A stretch of DNA of 64,000 nt from Medicago truncatula (lineage: Eukaryota; Streptophyta; Magnoliopsida; Fabales; Fabaceae): positions 61,174,494 to 61,238,493 of the forward strand of contig NC_053045.1 of assembly GCF_003473485.1 (NCBI RefSeq), read 5' to 3'. The notes under the pieces were generated by a model that was not told the DNA's origin, did not search any database, and saw nothing but the letters and a program-made list of their open reading frames with translations. The stretch's first letter is position 1, and every line of letters starts with the position of its first letter. Position numbers and translations under genes: made by a program. This document shows positions 37,581 to 50,413 of this stretch, one piece after another.

Positions 37581-38505
37581 ATTGCTTTTTTGACATTGAG
37601 AAGTTCACAATGACACATGTAAATGATCTAAAAGCTTCTAGCGGCAGTTAACTATCGTTTGCTAAACCGGCGGTACTTAACTACCGCTGGAAATTGCTTT
37701 TCTGCACATGCCCACTTGTTCTGCCACCAACTTCCATTCTTTAATTGCTTTTGTTCCTCATTTTAATTCATGTTCATAGAAACCCTCAACAATCCTTTCT
37801 CTTCGTTCTTCAACTGTAAATTTACAAAATTATGGCATCCTCAAGCAGTACTGGATCTAACCCAAGCTGAATTCGTTGTACCAACATGAATCATAGATGT
37901 TTAAAACAAAGTCGGATTCATGCTCTGAGGCGATTGATGGAGAAAAGGAGATCGGTTCGGAAACTAGAATTGATGTACAAGGATCGTTTGTGAGGCCGTT
38001 AAACATGGAAGAACAGATCGAAACATTGATTGTATTTCAAACACCCAATTGAACTTTCACTGATATTTGTGTTATGAAACTCAGTTCAAGCAAATTCAGA
38101 AAAATTTCAATATATTACTTAATTCCATTGTAGAGAGGGATTATTGGTGTTTGGTGTTTGAAACGATGAAGAAGGGTGAAAATATACTTTTTCATATTAA
38201 TTTGTTTCCTTTCATTTTTATTTTATTTTTACAAGATCCTTCCATTTGTTATGTGGTAAGGCTTTCAGCTAATGTGTTGCATATTTACTGCAAAATTAAA
38301 AAATCAGAAAAGCAATTAAAAAATGGAAGTTGGTGGCAGAACAAGTGGGTATGTGCAGAAAATCAATTTCCAGCGGTAGTTAACTACCGTTGAGGCCAAC
38401 GGCAGTTAACTACCGTCGGTTTGACAAACGGTAGTTAACTTCCGTCGAAAACTTTTAGATCATTTATATGTGTCATTGTGAACTTTTCAATGTCAAAAAA
38501 GCAAT
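37581..38505. mobile_element. Non-autonomous TIR element with palindromic GTTAAC motifs
   Basis: Inverted ends of about 165-195 bp start ATTGCTTTTTTGACATTG on both sides and continue with AGTTCACAATGACACAT and AATGATCTAAAAG. Each arm then carries copies of a near-palindrome built on CGGTAGTTAACTACCG: two in the left arm and three in the right. The arms continue through CTGCACAT, CCCACTTGTTCTGCCACCAA and ATTGC. The interior of about 560 bp has no recognisable transposase. No clear target duplication was found. It is probably a MULE-like or other DNA transposon derivative. Confidence 0.7.
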
Positions 38506-38815
38506 CTTCAAGCAAATATACCTACTGCACTGTCATTGAATAATACGGTATAAGGAAAAAATTCCTTGGTGATTTTGAGTATTAATATTACTGAAAAAAT
38601 TGTCCTTCTAATAATCTCTATTTTGACGGGAAGGAAGGAAATTAAACTTAGATGAGACTATAAACAACTTTTCCCTCTATTTTCTTTATAGTATATCTTT
38701 TTATACTTTTCTGGTTCTTTTACTTTAAAGGACATAAAGGACAAGACCAGTGATGTCGTCAAAAATATATGACATGTATCTTTCTAGTATTATTATACCT
38801 TTTCTTATCAAATAA

Positions 38816-39085
38816 AGGGTTAATAGTGTTTTAGCCATCTGTAATATAGATTATTTTCGGATTTGTCCCATGTAAAAAAATTGTTTTCGTCCTTGTAATT
38901 TTATTTTCTTTACAAAATACCCTCTAATAGGCCATTCAAACACCAAAATTTCTAAAACTGACCTATTAGGAGGGTATTCTGGAAAAAAGAATTAAAAGGA
39001 CAAAAACCAAAAAAAATAAAATAAAAAATACAAAGGATAAATCCAAAAATAACCTATATTACAGGAGATAAAGCACTATTAACTC
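38816..39085. mobile_element. Fold-back MITE of about 270 bp
   Basis: The left end AGGGTTAATAGTGTTTTA and the reverse complement of the right end AGAGTTAATAGTGCTTTA match. The arms then pair almost to the centre through TGTAATATAG, TTATTTT, GGATTT and ACCCTCTAATAGG. The whole unit can fold into one long imperfect hairpin. It is non-coding. Confidence 0.75.
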
Positions 39086-40648
39086 TAAAATAAACTTAGA
39101 TTAGGAGAGGCACATCACTAAGCAATGTCAGCCAGAACTACCAATATTTTTTAATTATTTCGTATCCTAGAATTATCCAATATTTTTTAATTATTTTAAA
39201 AAATTATCATGGGATGCGTTTGAGATATTTCATTGATACTTTAGAAATGAGTCTCGCATAAAGTTTATGAAACTTATATTAGTTTCATATGATAGAAGAG
39301 TATTAGAGAGGTTGTTAAAAAGAGGGTATTAATAGCATTTCTTTTGAGAGAAAAAAAAAACTCTTTCCCCAATAAAGATGTTAAAATATTTTAATTTAGG
39401 CAAAAACTCTACAATTTTAGTTTTAACCATGATTATCTTTTGTAAATTGAGATTATACATTAAGATGAATTAATTAGTGATGTCTATTTCTTTTTTTTTC
39501 TTCTTTTAGTAGATTAGTGGCTAGAGCTCACACAATTTAATTGTGAAGAAGGATGTTTCTTTACAAGTATTATATATGTACATAAGTTATTCATTAAATG
39601 TTATTAACGTAACATGTCGTGTCTTGAATTTTAAAAAAAAATGTGTATCAACGTATTTGTATTGTATTACACTGGCATCTGTATGGGTTTTAATATAACC
39701 CACCAATTGTAGAACTTAGGACTTTAACCCAAATCACAACGGGTGTGAAAGGAAGGTCCAATCATCTAAGCCTATTTCTTGGTAGAAAATACTATTCTTG
39801 AATAAATGTGTACAAATGCTCTCCATCACTTATGAATAACAGACACACTCCTCGAGGATCGGGAGATAGTGACCTATTGTACGACATGCGTTAGTGTCCA
39901 ACACTTATATGATATGTTTCTAACAACTTATGTTGTAAATATCATTTGTTTCGACACACTTGAACACTCTCTAGACACATGTCAAATAGAGTGTTGTGTT
40001 GAAGTAACGATGATATGTGAAGCTATTAAAGACATTATATTTAATTATGTATATCATTAATAATTTTCAACACTAGGTGGAAGAATGAAGGTAAAACACT
40101 ATCATATTTTGTTTTAATTTTTCTAAAAGAAATTGTACAATTTAGATGTGATCATTTTAGATATTTTATAATAATGTTTGTATTTTATTTTGATATTGTG
40201 TACATATTTATATTGTGTTATCTCAGGTGTTCATATCGAAGTTTGTATGTGTTTCGTTCATCACAACATATTCACTCTCCTCCTTCCCCTTGTTTTCCTA
40301 GAGAGAGGATCCAAAGTGATTAAACCAAACTAGAGGATTGAATACGATAACTTTTTGTGCTAATTAAAAGAATAAATATAAATTAAAAAGTTAATTTCAG
40401 TTAGTTTAACTGACAAATCTTTACATGTCCAAAACCAAACAGCATTGTATACTTGATATATTCTCTTTTAAGATAAAAATCTCTTCATTGCAGTGGAGAT
40501 GATTAATCGAATAAATTACTACTTTTCTTGAATAAATGCAACAAATTACAGCAGAAAAATATACTATAGTTTTTGGACAACATATCTTGAATCTAACATA
40601 TATAGTTTATATTGGTTTGTGAAAATGCAAGATTAAGACATAAATCAA
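39086..40648. other. Intergenic, no gene seen
   Basis: AT-rich sequence with no supported coding frame on either strand. The last ~200 bp may include the 3' UTR of the minus-strand HLH gene. Confidence 0.5.
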
Positions 40649-41104
40649 TCAACATGTCTCTGCTAGTAAACATTGAAGAACATTCACCTGCATTTGTAAA
40701 CATCTTATATAACTTTCTAATTCATTAACAACTTGTTCATCACAAATATCTTCTCCACCAGGTATCAACCTTATTAAGTTCTTCATCTTCTCCTCATCTT
40801 CACTAGCTTCATTCTCAATTATGCTTCTACTGTTTGTAGCTACATCATTGACATTACATTCCTTTTGAAGCTTGAGTTTAAGGCCATCACTCCATGCAAA
40901 ACCTTGTGCTGATGAAACCATTGCCATGTCCACTTCATACTTAACATTCTTAATATTTTCCTTTGAAGAAATATTATTTTCCTTTATCTTCATCAATGCT
41001 GGAACTAAATAACTTAAATAGTTTCTAGCAAATATAGTTTGCACTATTGTGTTTGGTTCCACAGAATAAACACGTCTACGTTTATTTTGTTGTGCATCTT
41101 CCAT
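40649..41104 (-). CDS. Atypical (non-DNA-binding) HLH protein, bHLH146/IBH1-like
   Basis: Likely nuclear regulator that forms dimers with bHLH partners and blocks or modulates them; related proteins act in brassinosteroid, gibberellin and light growth control. Single exon, 151 aa, starting at MEDAQQNKRRRVYS. An in-frame ATG 45 bp upstream exists, but its leader (MFFSPTFSSQFF) is unlike the family. Seen: a basic KRRRVYSVEPN start; the N-terminal block VQTIFARNYLSYLVPALMKI; MAMVSSAQGFAWSDGLKLKL; and the C-terminal HLH-like block LIPGGEDICDEQVVNELESY followed by IRCLQMQVNVLQCLL. The basic DNA-contact residues of true bHLH proteins are absent. It lies between peroxidase and H+-ATPase genes, as does Arabidopsis bHLH146 (At4g30180). 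Confidence 0.88.
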   Translation of the reverse strand: MEDAQQNKRRRVYSVEPNTIVQTIFARNYLSYLVPALMKIKENNISSKENIKNVKYEVDMAMVSSAQGFAWSDGLKLKLQKECNVNDVATNSRSIIENEASEDEEKMKNLIRLIPGGEDICDEQVVNELESYIRCLQMQVNVLQCLLAETC

Positions 41105-43204
41105 GTATAATAGAAAAAATTGTGAGGAAAATGTTGGAGAAAAGAACAAATTAGATTTGTGAGAAAAATGTTGGGAGTGGTCAATTTATTTAGATAGGCA
41201 CATGGAATCACATGGAGAATGAATTAATAATATTCACAAGTCTCCCATGTGCCACTAGAAGTTAACATAAAACACTAAAACCCCACTGAGACACTATAAA
41301 TGCTCTCACATGACTTCCCCTCTTTAAGTGGTAATTCTTTCACTTTTCTCTTCATGGGGTTCCCTACTTATATATACCTTTTCCCCTCATTTCCAATCAA
41401 CCAGCTCATCCTATACTCTCGTACTAGTACTCATCTGCCACTCACACATTGTGTGTCTCTCACCACACATATATTAAAGGTTCAAACTTAATGATCCCCC
41501 AAATTCCTGAGCTACTATAGCTTTTCCAATGAACCAATAAGATGATGTATATACTATACTATACTTATATAAGGAGAAATGGTTAAATTAGTTCAAATAT
41601 GTGGTATACGTTGAATGGAATTAATGAATATCATGGGTACTTGAAAGTAGTGGTTAATGAAATTCCGGTGAAATTTAGTGCATATAGAGATTGATAGTGA
41701 TAGACACAAAAACTCATACATACAATACTATTGAAACTTCAAATTGAAATGCCCCTACTAGATTTAATGTGATGATTACAAAGCAGTTATGATAAAACTT
41801 GGAGTGCTGTAGTTAAAGTCAAAAGCTTGTCTTCATTGAGAAAGAAAAGAAAAAACGAAAATTGAAAAACGTTGGCTCATGGGGTAGCTAACTACTAACT
41901 AATATATCTAGATAATCTTTGACCTTCTTTATTGCTAATTTGTTTTTTTTAAGATTCTTTTTAGCTAAATTTGTATATATAAATCACTTGTCCTATGAGA
42001 ATATCTTATTCCCATTTATGTATTTACTTACTATTCCAAAGAGGAAACATAAAAGGTGAACATAATGATAAAATTTGGTTAGTTATGCACCCTTGTTGAA
42101 TAATTTTATGTCATTTTATATTTTTGTTTTTTATTTATTTTAGAGTTAATACTTCAAATAGACCTTATAATTTGGGTGAGGTGTGAGAATACCTCCTATA
42201 AGAAAATCACATATTTTACCCATTCTTTATATTATTTTCTATAAAGACTTTTTTAGACGTTGCCCAAATTGTAGAGATTATTTGAACTATTTTCCATTTA
42301 TTTTAAAATCAAATCAAATGTTAAGTAAATTTTGCCTACAGTATCTGACCAAAAAACAAAGTACCTAAACATAAAATGTTACTATCAGCTTGAGCAAATC
42401 ACAATAATAAAGAAAGTATGTTGTGATATTACATGTGTTGACAAAAGATATTATTTTTACAAGTACATGGTTCATTAGTTAAGGTTTATATTATACTCCC
42501 TCCGTTTCAAAATGAGTGTTACTTTAGATAATGACGCACATATTAAGGAATGGAATAAAGTAACATCCTTAACCGGATGGGACTCATTCCTGATTCCACT
42601 CTATTACATCCTTAACCGGAAGGCACTCATTGACCACCCTTGGCACACTAAGCACAATCTCCCTAGTTTCTTTCACATGTAGATTTATAAGTATAAGTAT
42701 ATGCCTACCTTATCTAATCGCCTACAGTTTATATATTTTCCGATAAGAACTTAAAAACTTTAGATTGAACACCAAGTCATTGAAACCATACACAACCACT
42801 TTATTCACCCACCTTAAAAAATCCCAATATCGACATTATCAGACTGCCATCTAAATGTGGCATACAATTGAAATGAAGGAGCACCCAAAACCATATGAAA
42901 AGAAGCATGGTAAAATCAAAGACTGAAACTAGTGGCTTAAAAATAAAAGGAAAATGAAATTGAAACTAGTTTGCTCCTATAATTGAAGCAAAAAGAAGGC
43001 AAAGACTATCCATTTAGGCAGAACTTAAAAGTACACAGGAAAAAGCTAAGCTAATACATTAAAAGGTTCACACTCTCCTCTCCATTCCTGGTAAGCACTA
43101 AAGTAGTAGTTAGGCCTTCTCTTTGACTTTTATTGCTTTCATTCATTCGCTTATCATGTTGTTGAACTTTGGCCATTCTGGTATCTACAATTTTAGAGAG
43201 CTTC
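41105..43204. other. Intergenic with a MITE fragment
   Basis: Left part: presumed promoter of the HLH gene. The middle is AT-rich with no supported gene. Right part: likely 3' UTR of the H+-ATPase gene, immediately before 43205. A Stowaway-like end lies at 42496. Confidence 0.5.
42496..42620. mobile_element. Stowaway-like MITE end (fragment)
   Basis: CTCCCTCCGTTTCAAAATGA follows a TA dinucleotide, the terminal sequence and target typical of Stowaway (Tc1/mariner-type) MITEs. I find no matching inverted end downstream, so the element appears truncated. Within it ACATCCTTAACCGGA occurs twice, about 47 bp apart. Confidence 0.55.
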
Positions 43205-46200
43205 TCACACGGTGTAGTGCTGCTGGATAGTATCAATGTCCAAACCTTTCAGCTTCACCACAGATTCAACATGTCCCTTGAGTGTGTGAAGCTCACGAAG
43301 CCTGTAAAAAGCATAGATGAAACGGAATTAATCTTTGTATAGATAGTAATGATGATGATTATACATATATTTGTAATCTCAGAAGTGAATGGCAGGCATG
43401 GCTGCTTACCTTGCAACTTCAGCTCTTCTCTTCGCTTGCTCAGCAATCTCGGACAGTTCTCTGTAACTGCTCTTCTCATTGAAAATACCAGAACTTTCTG
43501 GTGGTTGAAGTCCATGTAGAGTCCTCTGAGCATGTGCCCATTGAGCTTCCCTCTCCTCTTTTCCATAGTCTTTCTTGGTGGTGAATGCAGTCTGTCACGT
43601 ATTATAAAACAACCAATTCATGAATATCTTCATTCACTATTTTGAGAAACACAAAAAGAGTAGGTTAATGAATGAATGAATCAATCAATCAATACCTTGT
43701 TGTCTAGGAGATTGTTCCAAGCCTTGCCACTCAATATGTAGCGGATGGCAAACTTCATCACGTCGAGTGGAATATAGAAGACAATGCTGTAGAGCCAGAT
43801 TACTCCTGCCCAACCCCAACCAATTCCTTGTACCTTTGCGAATCCCCAGTTGGCATATACTGCTATTATGGTAGCAATCTGCAAGACACATTGCTCAAGA
43901 CATTATTATCCTTTCACCACCTTTTCTACACAATAAAACATTGAAGCATAACCATTCCTTACCAGTTGAGCAATAAAGAAAGCAATGACTAATAGCGCTC
44001 CAGGGCGTTCAAGAAACGACCAACCACGGGAACGGGTTACAAAAATCAGAGCCTGGCTAACTATACTAACTTGTAGATACAAAGCAGACATCATTTCATC
44101 ATGATTCAGCTTCCTAACTCCAAATTTGTCCTGCAAAAATAATCAAGGAGTATTTATATATTTGGTCCAGACCAAGAACTTGAATATAGGCCAGTCTCAT
44201 TATTTCTTACAGGGAAGAAGTCATTTTCTTTCATTGCCCAAAAGAATATCACAGTCATCAGTGCTAAATAACCTCCAAGAACAATTCCAGTAGCAAATAT
44301 TTCTTTCAATTTCCAGCTATCAGGCAATGGAGATGGAACCACCCTATCTTTTGAAATTGTCATGATTGTTCCTGATAATAGTATAAAAAGTATTTTGTCA
44401 GACTATCATTGTCAATCAGCGTAATCATGAAGAGAACTCAAGTCTTAATCAGAGAAATATCTGCAAAGAGTTTTACCATCATTAAGAATGGCAATAATCA
44501 AGACCATGAAAGGAGAGAAGTCAAATTTCCAGATCAGTGCAATGAACATGAAGCCAAACTGCAATCAAGGGGGAAAAGAGAATGAAAACCCAAACTGATG
44601 AATATTCTTTCATTTCTTGTCGTATTGAATTTACATACAGACATAACATTCTTATTCACTTACCACTATACGGATAGTGATGGATACAGCATAGATCTGC
44701 AATGAAAATAAAATAATGGAAAGGGTGTTAATTTGGAAACTACAAGAGCAAAATAAATTGATTATGAAGAAAGCAGACAGAAACTGACCGTGTAGTTTTT
44801 CATTCTTTGAAAAATAGCTCTACTAGTTAAGACTGCACTGATGATAACACTCAATCCAGGTTCTGTCAAGACAATGTCAGAAGCACCTCTTGCAGCATCT
44901 GTAGCATCAGCAACAGCGATTCCAATATCAGCCCTTTTCAAAGCTGGAGCATCGTTGACCCCATCTCCGGTCATCCCACAAATGTGCTTCCTTTCTTGCA
45001 ACTTCCTTACAATTTCATATTTGTGCTCTGTGGGTATAAAGAGGATATGTATGGTAAGCAGAGAAACAGAAAGTAAACCATCTCATAGAAAGAAAGGAGG
45101 AGGATGGGGGGGCATAGAAAGGCGAAATGGTAGAGCATGAACCTGGAAATACTCCAGCAAACCCATCAGCCTTCTCAATCAGCTCTTCAACTGGAAGTGC
45201 GGCAATATTTGCGTCTTTGTCTTGACCAAGTAAGGTGGCAGATGGATACATATTAGTTCCCATCCCAAGTCTCCGGCCAGTCTCCTTTGCTATGGCAAGT
45301 TGATCACCTTAAATACAGAACAAATGTATTAACTCAAAGATACTTGGTAACAAATTACTTTTCCATACAAGAGTCACCTTTGAAAAAATATGGGGGAGAT
45401 GGGAAGGGAATTAATTATACTTACCAGTAATCATCTTAACATTGACACCAAGATGAAGAGCTCTCCGAATAGTTTCAGCACTGTCATGCCTAGGTGGGTC
45501 AAACAGTGACAACAAACCAACAAACTGCCAAGGAGCACCAGGGCTTTCTTTAGTTTTCTCAGGAACTTCCTGCAGATGTAGCACAGGTGACCAAGGGGAT
45601 CAGTTAAAAGCAATATAAAATTATAAATTTTAAAGACAAACTTCAAACATGAAAGTAGCTATAAAAACCTGTCTAGCAACAGCAAGAGAACGAAGCCCTC
45701 TCTCTGCAAACTTGTCAATAATTGCATGGATGTTCCTCTTTGTATCTTCCCTAAGCTTACACAGGTCCATGATCTGTTTGCCACATAAATTTGTTCAGAT
45801 CGATAGAGTAACTAGGAATATCACAATTATTGAACAAACAGAATCATGAGCTTACCTGTTCTGGAGCACCTTTGCTTGCCCGGTGCCAATTTCCATTGCC
45901 ATCAATGTAAGTCAAGGCAGTTCTCTTGTCAACAGGATTGAATGGTAAGAAATGAATCTCTCTTACCCCAGCTCTTGCCTGCACAAAGAAAATATTTGTT
46001 CAAGATAATCAGTCATATCAACATTTTTCTAACAGCAATTCATGCAATTTATAGAGAATTTACCTCTTTTGGGTCAGCTAGTGTTCCAACAATGGCGGCA
46101 TCTATTGCGTCCTGGTTTTCAACCCTGGAAGCCCTTGCAGCAAGAAGCATCACATGTTCCTTGTCCACGCCCTTTTCAAAGACCTCAATCAAGTTCTTGT

Positions 46201-49200
46201 CGACACTCAGCTTGTTAAGTGTGAGGGTACCTGTCTTGTCACTACAAAGCACATCCATACCAGCCATTTCTTCAATAGCAGTCATACGTTTGGTGATAGC
46301 ACCTTGTTGAGAGAGCCGGTGTGAACCGATGGCCATTGTTACAGACAACACAGTAGGCATAGCAATGGGAATTCCTCCGATCAAAAGGACCAAAAGATTG
46401 TCAATTCCATCTCTGTACTTGCGGTGCTGAATTGGGTACATGACTATGATCTCAGCCAACATACCAACTGCAATCGAACAAATGCAGAAGTTTCCAATTG
46501 CAGTAAGCACCTTCTGAAAATGCCCAACTTGGTTGGTACTGTCCACAAGGTGAGCTGCTTTCCCGAAAAATGTGTGGACACCAGTTGCAATGACAACAGC
46601 TTCAAGTTCACCTTGTTTACAAGTGGAGCCGGAGTAAACCTCATCTCCAGGATTTCTAGTCACAGGAAGTGATTCTCCAGTCAAAGCAGACTGATCAATT
46701 TTTAAAGGATCTCCCTCCAGCAAACGAGCATCCGCTGGAACAATATCACCTAGTTTGATGCTAATGATATCTCCAGGGACTAGAATTGCAGCTTCTTGTT
46801 CACTCCATTTACCATCCCTAAGAACCTGCAAAGGCGTTGCAATTTTGAGTCAGTCCCTAAAGCATGCTTGTTAATCTAAATGACCTAACAGTTCAATAGC
46901 ATATAACAGTGGAACAAAACAATGAATTCAGAGCTCATAATAGTAGCCATTTAGTTTAATTTTTCAACAAATGACATGTATCAGTATAATATAAGACATG
47001 TCACATTTCTGATCATTTGATAGCAACACTTGCAAACCATTCATTAAAATACACAAATTCTTTTACAAACAGGAAATGTTATAGGCTGCATTGGCTGTAC
47101 AAATCTTTATCAATTGATTCATATGCATGCTTTATTTGGTGCAGGACACATACACAATTCAGTTTATTACCTTTGTCTTGGGAGCAAGACCAGCCATAAG
47201 AGCTGCAGCAGCGTTACCGGCATTATTTTCTTCAATGAAACTGATGGTGGAGTTGATCACCAACAAGCAAATAATACCTACAAAATCTTGCCAATCCGGG
47301 GGCTTTCCATTACCATTTGCAAGACCAATTGCCATCAAAGCCGCAGCTTCCATGACCCATGACAAAGGATTCCACATGAACCCAAGAAACTTGAGAATTT
47401 TGCTGTCCTGTATTATTAATACCAATCAGCAATTGCATTAGTAATTGTGAACATTTTGATATGTTAGCTATTAGTTAATGTATCGTAAAGAAAGGAACCT
47501 TTTTCTCTTCTAGCTTGTTTGGTCCAAAGATTTGAAGCCGATTGGCTCCTTCCTCCGACGACAATCCTTCTTTGGTACATTTCAGTTGTTCAAAAACTTC
47601 TTCAACAGGGATACGTTCCTGCAACAACAAATGATATTAGAAAACGCTGTTCTTTCCGACATTCCAATAAACGACACAGACACTAGCATATCCCACCACG
47701 ATAAATGATGTTGCAAATTGAGTCACTTCTTGATTGATTACTACAATTTAGCAATTATTGGTTCATTTTCTGTTTCAAAGCTTCATGAATGCAATTCTTC
47801 CTTCCTTTTGTTCATTTATTAGCATAGTATGTCATCATTTGTTTCGATTTAGAGCGATGTGCGCATATGGAAAAATATTTGTTAGGAAAGACTGACTTTT
47901 TTAAAGAATATTTTAAAACCCGGATCGTTGTTAATGAGACTATCAACCGATCCAACATCGTCATAAAAGTGGTCAAAAGGTTTCTACTTTTTAAAAAAAA
48001 AATTATGGAAAACAAATCAAAAAGTTTCATTTTTATATGTGGAAAACAAATCAAACATATTCATTTTTATTTATGGAAACAAATCAAACAGATTCATTTC
48101 TATTTTGTCTAGAGTCAAAAAAAGAAGCAAATAAAATACATTTTGAATAGTAATAATTGGAATTGTGAAGTTCACTCACAACCGTTGAATCAAAAAGATA
48201 AAAAAGCAAGTAGTGGATGACTCAATCACGTAGATGAGACGCCAACCAATCACAAAAAGCGTTGACTGTCACCGCCCAAACCAAACAATGTCTTATGTCA
48301 GAGGAAACATTACAACTAGCAACACATGTGTGACACCTTGCACTAGTTGCTTTCACATCTTAGGAAAATACCAAACAATAGTAACACTACATTATTATTG
48401 TTAGGAGAATTATTACTAAAATATTATTATAAAAAAATTACTAACAACAACATGAACAGCAACAAATTGACCAAACTAGGAACAATCAAATCCATCAAGG
48501 GCTAAATTAACGGACCACAAAGAAGATATATACCAAACAATTAATACAATTTATTTAATTGTGAAAACAACATCAATTTTTTTATGACAAAACAGATTCA
48601 CTTTCCAAAGAGTAGGTTACAAATCTTCAACAAGTAGTGGTTGAGGGTAAAATGGACAAATAAAAGTGTGCATCGAGAATTGTACAAATAGTTGAGGTCA
48701 AAATAGAGAAATAGTAAAATACATGTGAAAAAGTGAAGGACCATGTTGTGTCAGAAATAAGGATCGTTAAATCATAAATGTGAGAGTTACTATGAAAACA
48801 GTTTATCAGTTAGAAGCAAAATAAAAATAAAAAAAAGTACCACGGAAGAGTACATAAAATTCCTTACTGCCAAACAAGGCGCAGACACAGAAAAAGACAG
48901 ATTGATTAGACATATAAAAGAAAATAAAACATCTAGACAAATAACTAAAAAGTTAAACATAATATTAAAAAACTAAAAATAATTGTACCACAAATAAAAA
49001 AATACAATTGAAAAATGAAAATAACCTAACTGTGTCAATCACGTTTAGATCCACTGATTCATTGGACAGGAAAAAATAAAAAACAAAATAAAATAAAATA
49101 AAAATATCTAAAGTCTGTTTGGTATCACAGAAAGAAATTATCTTTTTTTTTTGTATAGTTGTTAAATGCTTTCAGAATCAAACCCAGTTTCCTTTCAGAA

Positions 49201-49611
49201 CATATATGTATACTTTCATCTAAATCTATAACCCTTTATTCATAAACTACTCATCAGAGAAACAATTACAGATAAAAAGTTTCATGTACAGTACAAAAAA
49301 CATGGGATAAAAAGTTATGTATAAACAAAGATAAGATTTTTTTGATGATACCCTTTTGTATAAGAACAATTTCACTTAGAAATCAAAGGAAAATTGATAA
49401 CCCACATGAATTATGAGTGTAAAATCTTTGACCTTGAAGTCAATCAAAGAGTCATAATATGAAAAAATCAAAACTTTACAAAGATTGAAGCTGTTAATCA
49501 TGTAAAATAGAAATGAATTGGAAAATAAAAAGATGGGTGAGTGAGAAATTATACCAGATCAACGGTTTCATTCTTGATTTGCTCAAGAGAGATGGACTTG
49601 CTTTCAGCCAT
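43205..49611 (-). CDS. AHA: Plasma-membrane H+-ATPase (P3A type), AHA family
   Basis: Proton pump that uses ATP to export H+ and energise the plasma membrane. Sixteen exons (minus): 49555-49611, 47499-47618, 47171-47407, 46064-46825, 45856-45978, 45669-45773, 45425-45569, 45143-45307, 44789-45027, 44664-44696, 44477-44558, 44211-44371, 43963-44130, 43696-43878, 43410-43591, 43205-43301; 952 aa, all junctions in phase. Seen: TGES in the actuator domain (187-190), phosphorylation site CSDKTGT with Asp334, [18 protein letters not shown] in the hinge, Asp689 in helix M6 (equivalent to Asp684 of Arabidopsis AHA2, the proton-binding residue), and a C-terminal autoinhibitory domain ending HYTV, whose penultimate Thr951 is the 14-3-3 docking site. 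Exon 10 is only 33 bp. The first intron is 1.9 kb, AT-rich and without other features. The gene looks intact. Close to AHA1/AHA2/AHA3; the exact orthologue is not resolved. Confidence 0.97.
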
Positions 49612-49775
49612 GGTGGTTGTTGTTGTTCAGAAATCTGAAAGCAAGCAGAAAGGATTTAGGGTGATGGAAATGGAAGGAATCAGTGGAGAAGAAGAGAGAA
49701 AGGGTTCATGAGGATTGAAGGGAAATGAAGATGCAAAATATGAAGAAGGGATTGTAAGAGCTGCGCAAGAGCTCT

Positions 49776-49784
49776 CTTTTTATA
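49776..49784 (-). promoter_or_regulatory. TATA box of the H+-ATPase gene
   Basis: On the minus strand TATAAAAAG lies about 165 bp before the ATG, leaving a leader of about 135 nt. A GA-rich tract (CT-rich on the coding strand) lies just upstream at 49826-49862, a common feature of plant core promoters. Confidence 0.55.
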
Positions 49785-50408
49785 CTATTACTCACCCAAT
49801 AGTACTCTTCTCACCCACAAAGTTAGAGAGAGAAAGAGATAGAGAAAGAGAGAGAAAGAAAGATTATTTCTATATAATATTGAGTGCCATTTTGCCCCAC
49901 ATTAGTGTGATGTTGACTATCATGATTCATTGGACTACTAAATTTTATTTTATTGTATTAATTTACAATACCCCTCCCCTTGTTATGTTTCTTTTTCTAC
50001 AACTACCCCTTTACTAGTTTTGTTTTTTGACTAGATCCCTTATTTGTGTTTTTTTATAGATGAGCGTTGCTATATATCACGAAGTTGGTTTCACGGGACT
50101 CGTGAAAGCTTACGTGTTTGTTTTTGAGAGGTCGGTCAAATTTTCAATCCGTGTTTTTAAGAAAACGCCAGAAGGTGCAGGTGGAGTTTGAAAATTTTAT
50201 TGTTGTCGTTTTATTTTACGAAGGTGTTGTGTTCTTGAAAAACAATGGTTTACGGTTTTTTAAGTGTACGTTTGTTTTTACGGCGAAATATCGTATTATT
50301 GGATGTTTGACTGAAGCTACGATTTTTGAGCTTTTAGGAAATAAGGACAATATGTTCATTAGAATGGGGGAAATGTTTTCCCACCACCAAACTAAACGAG
50401 TTCCAAGT
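49785..50408. other. Intergenic, promoter side of the H+-ATPase gene
   Basis: Contains the GA-rich tract and then mixed sequence up to the solo LTR. Positions 50060-50110 include short GTGAAAGC and TTTCACGGG phrases that could pair. An open frame at 50118-50438 has no recognisable protein motifs, and I do not call it a gene. Confidence 0.45.
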
Positions 50409-50413
50409 CTAAC

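Noticed and set aside
40649-41149. Longer HLH protein start at 41149
   Set aside because: The extra 15 residues are hydrophobic and unlike the family; MEDAQQNKRRR at 41104 is the better start.
44841-46310. Plus-strand open frames across the H+-ATPase region
   Set aside because: Antisense shadows of strongly conserved ATPase exons.
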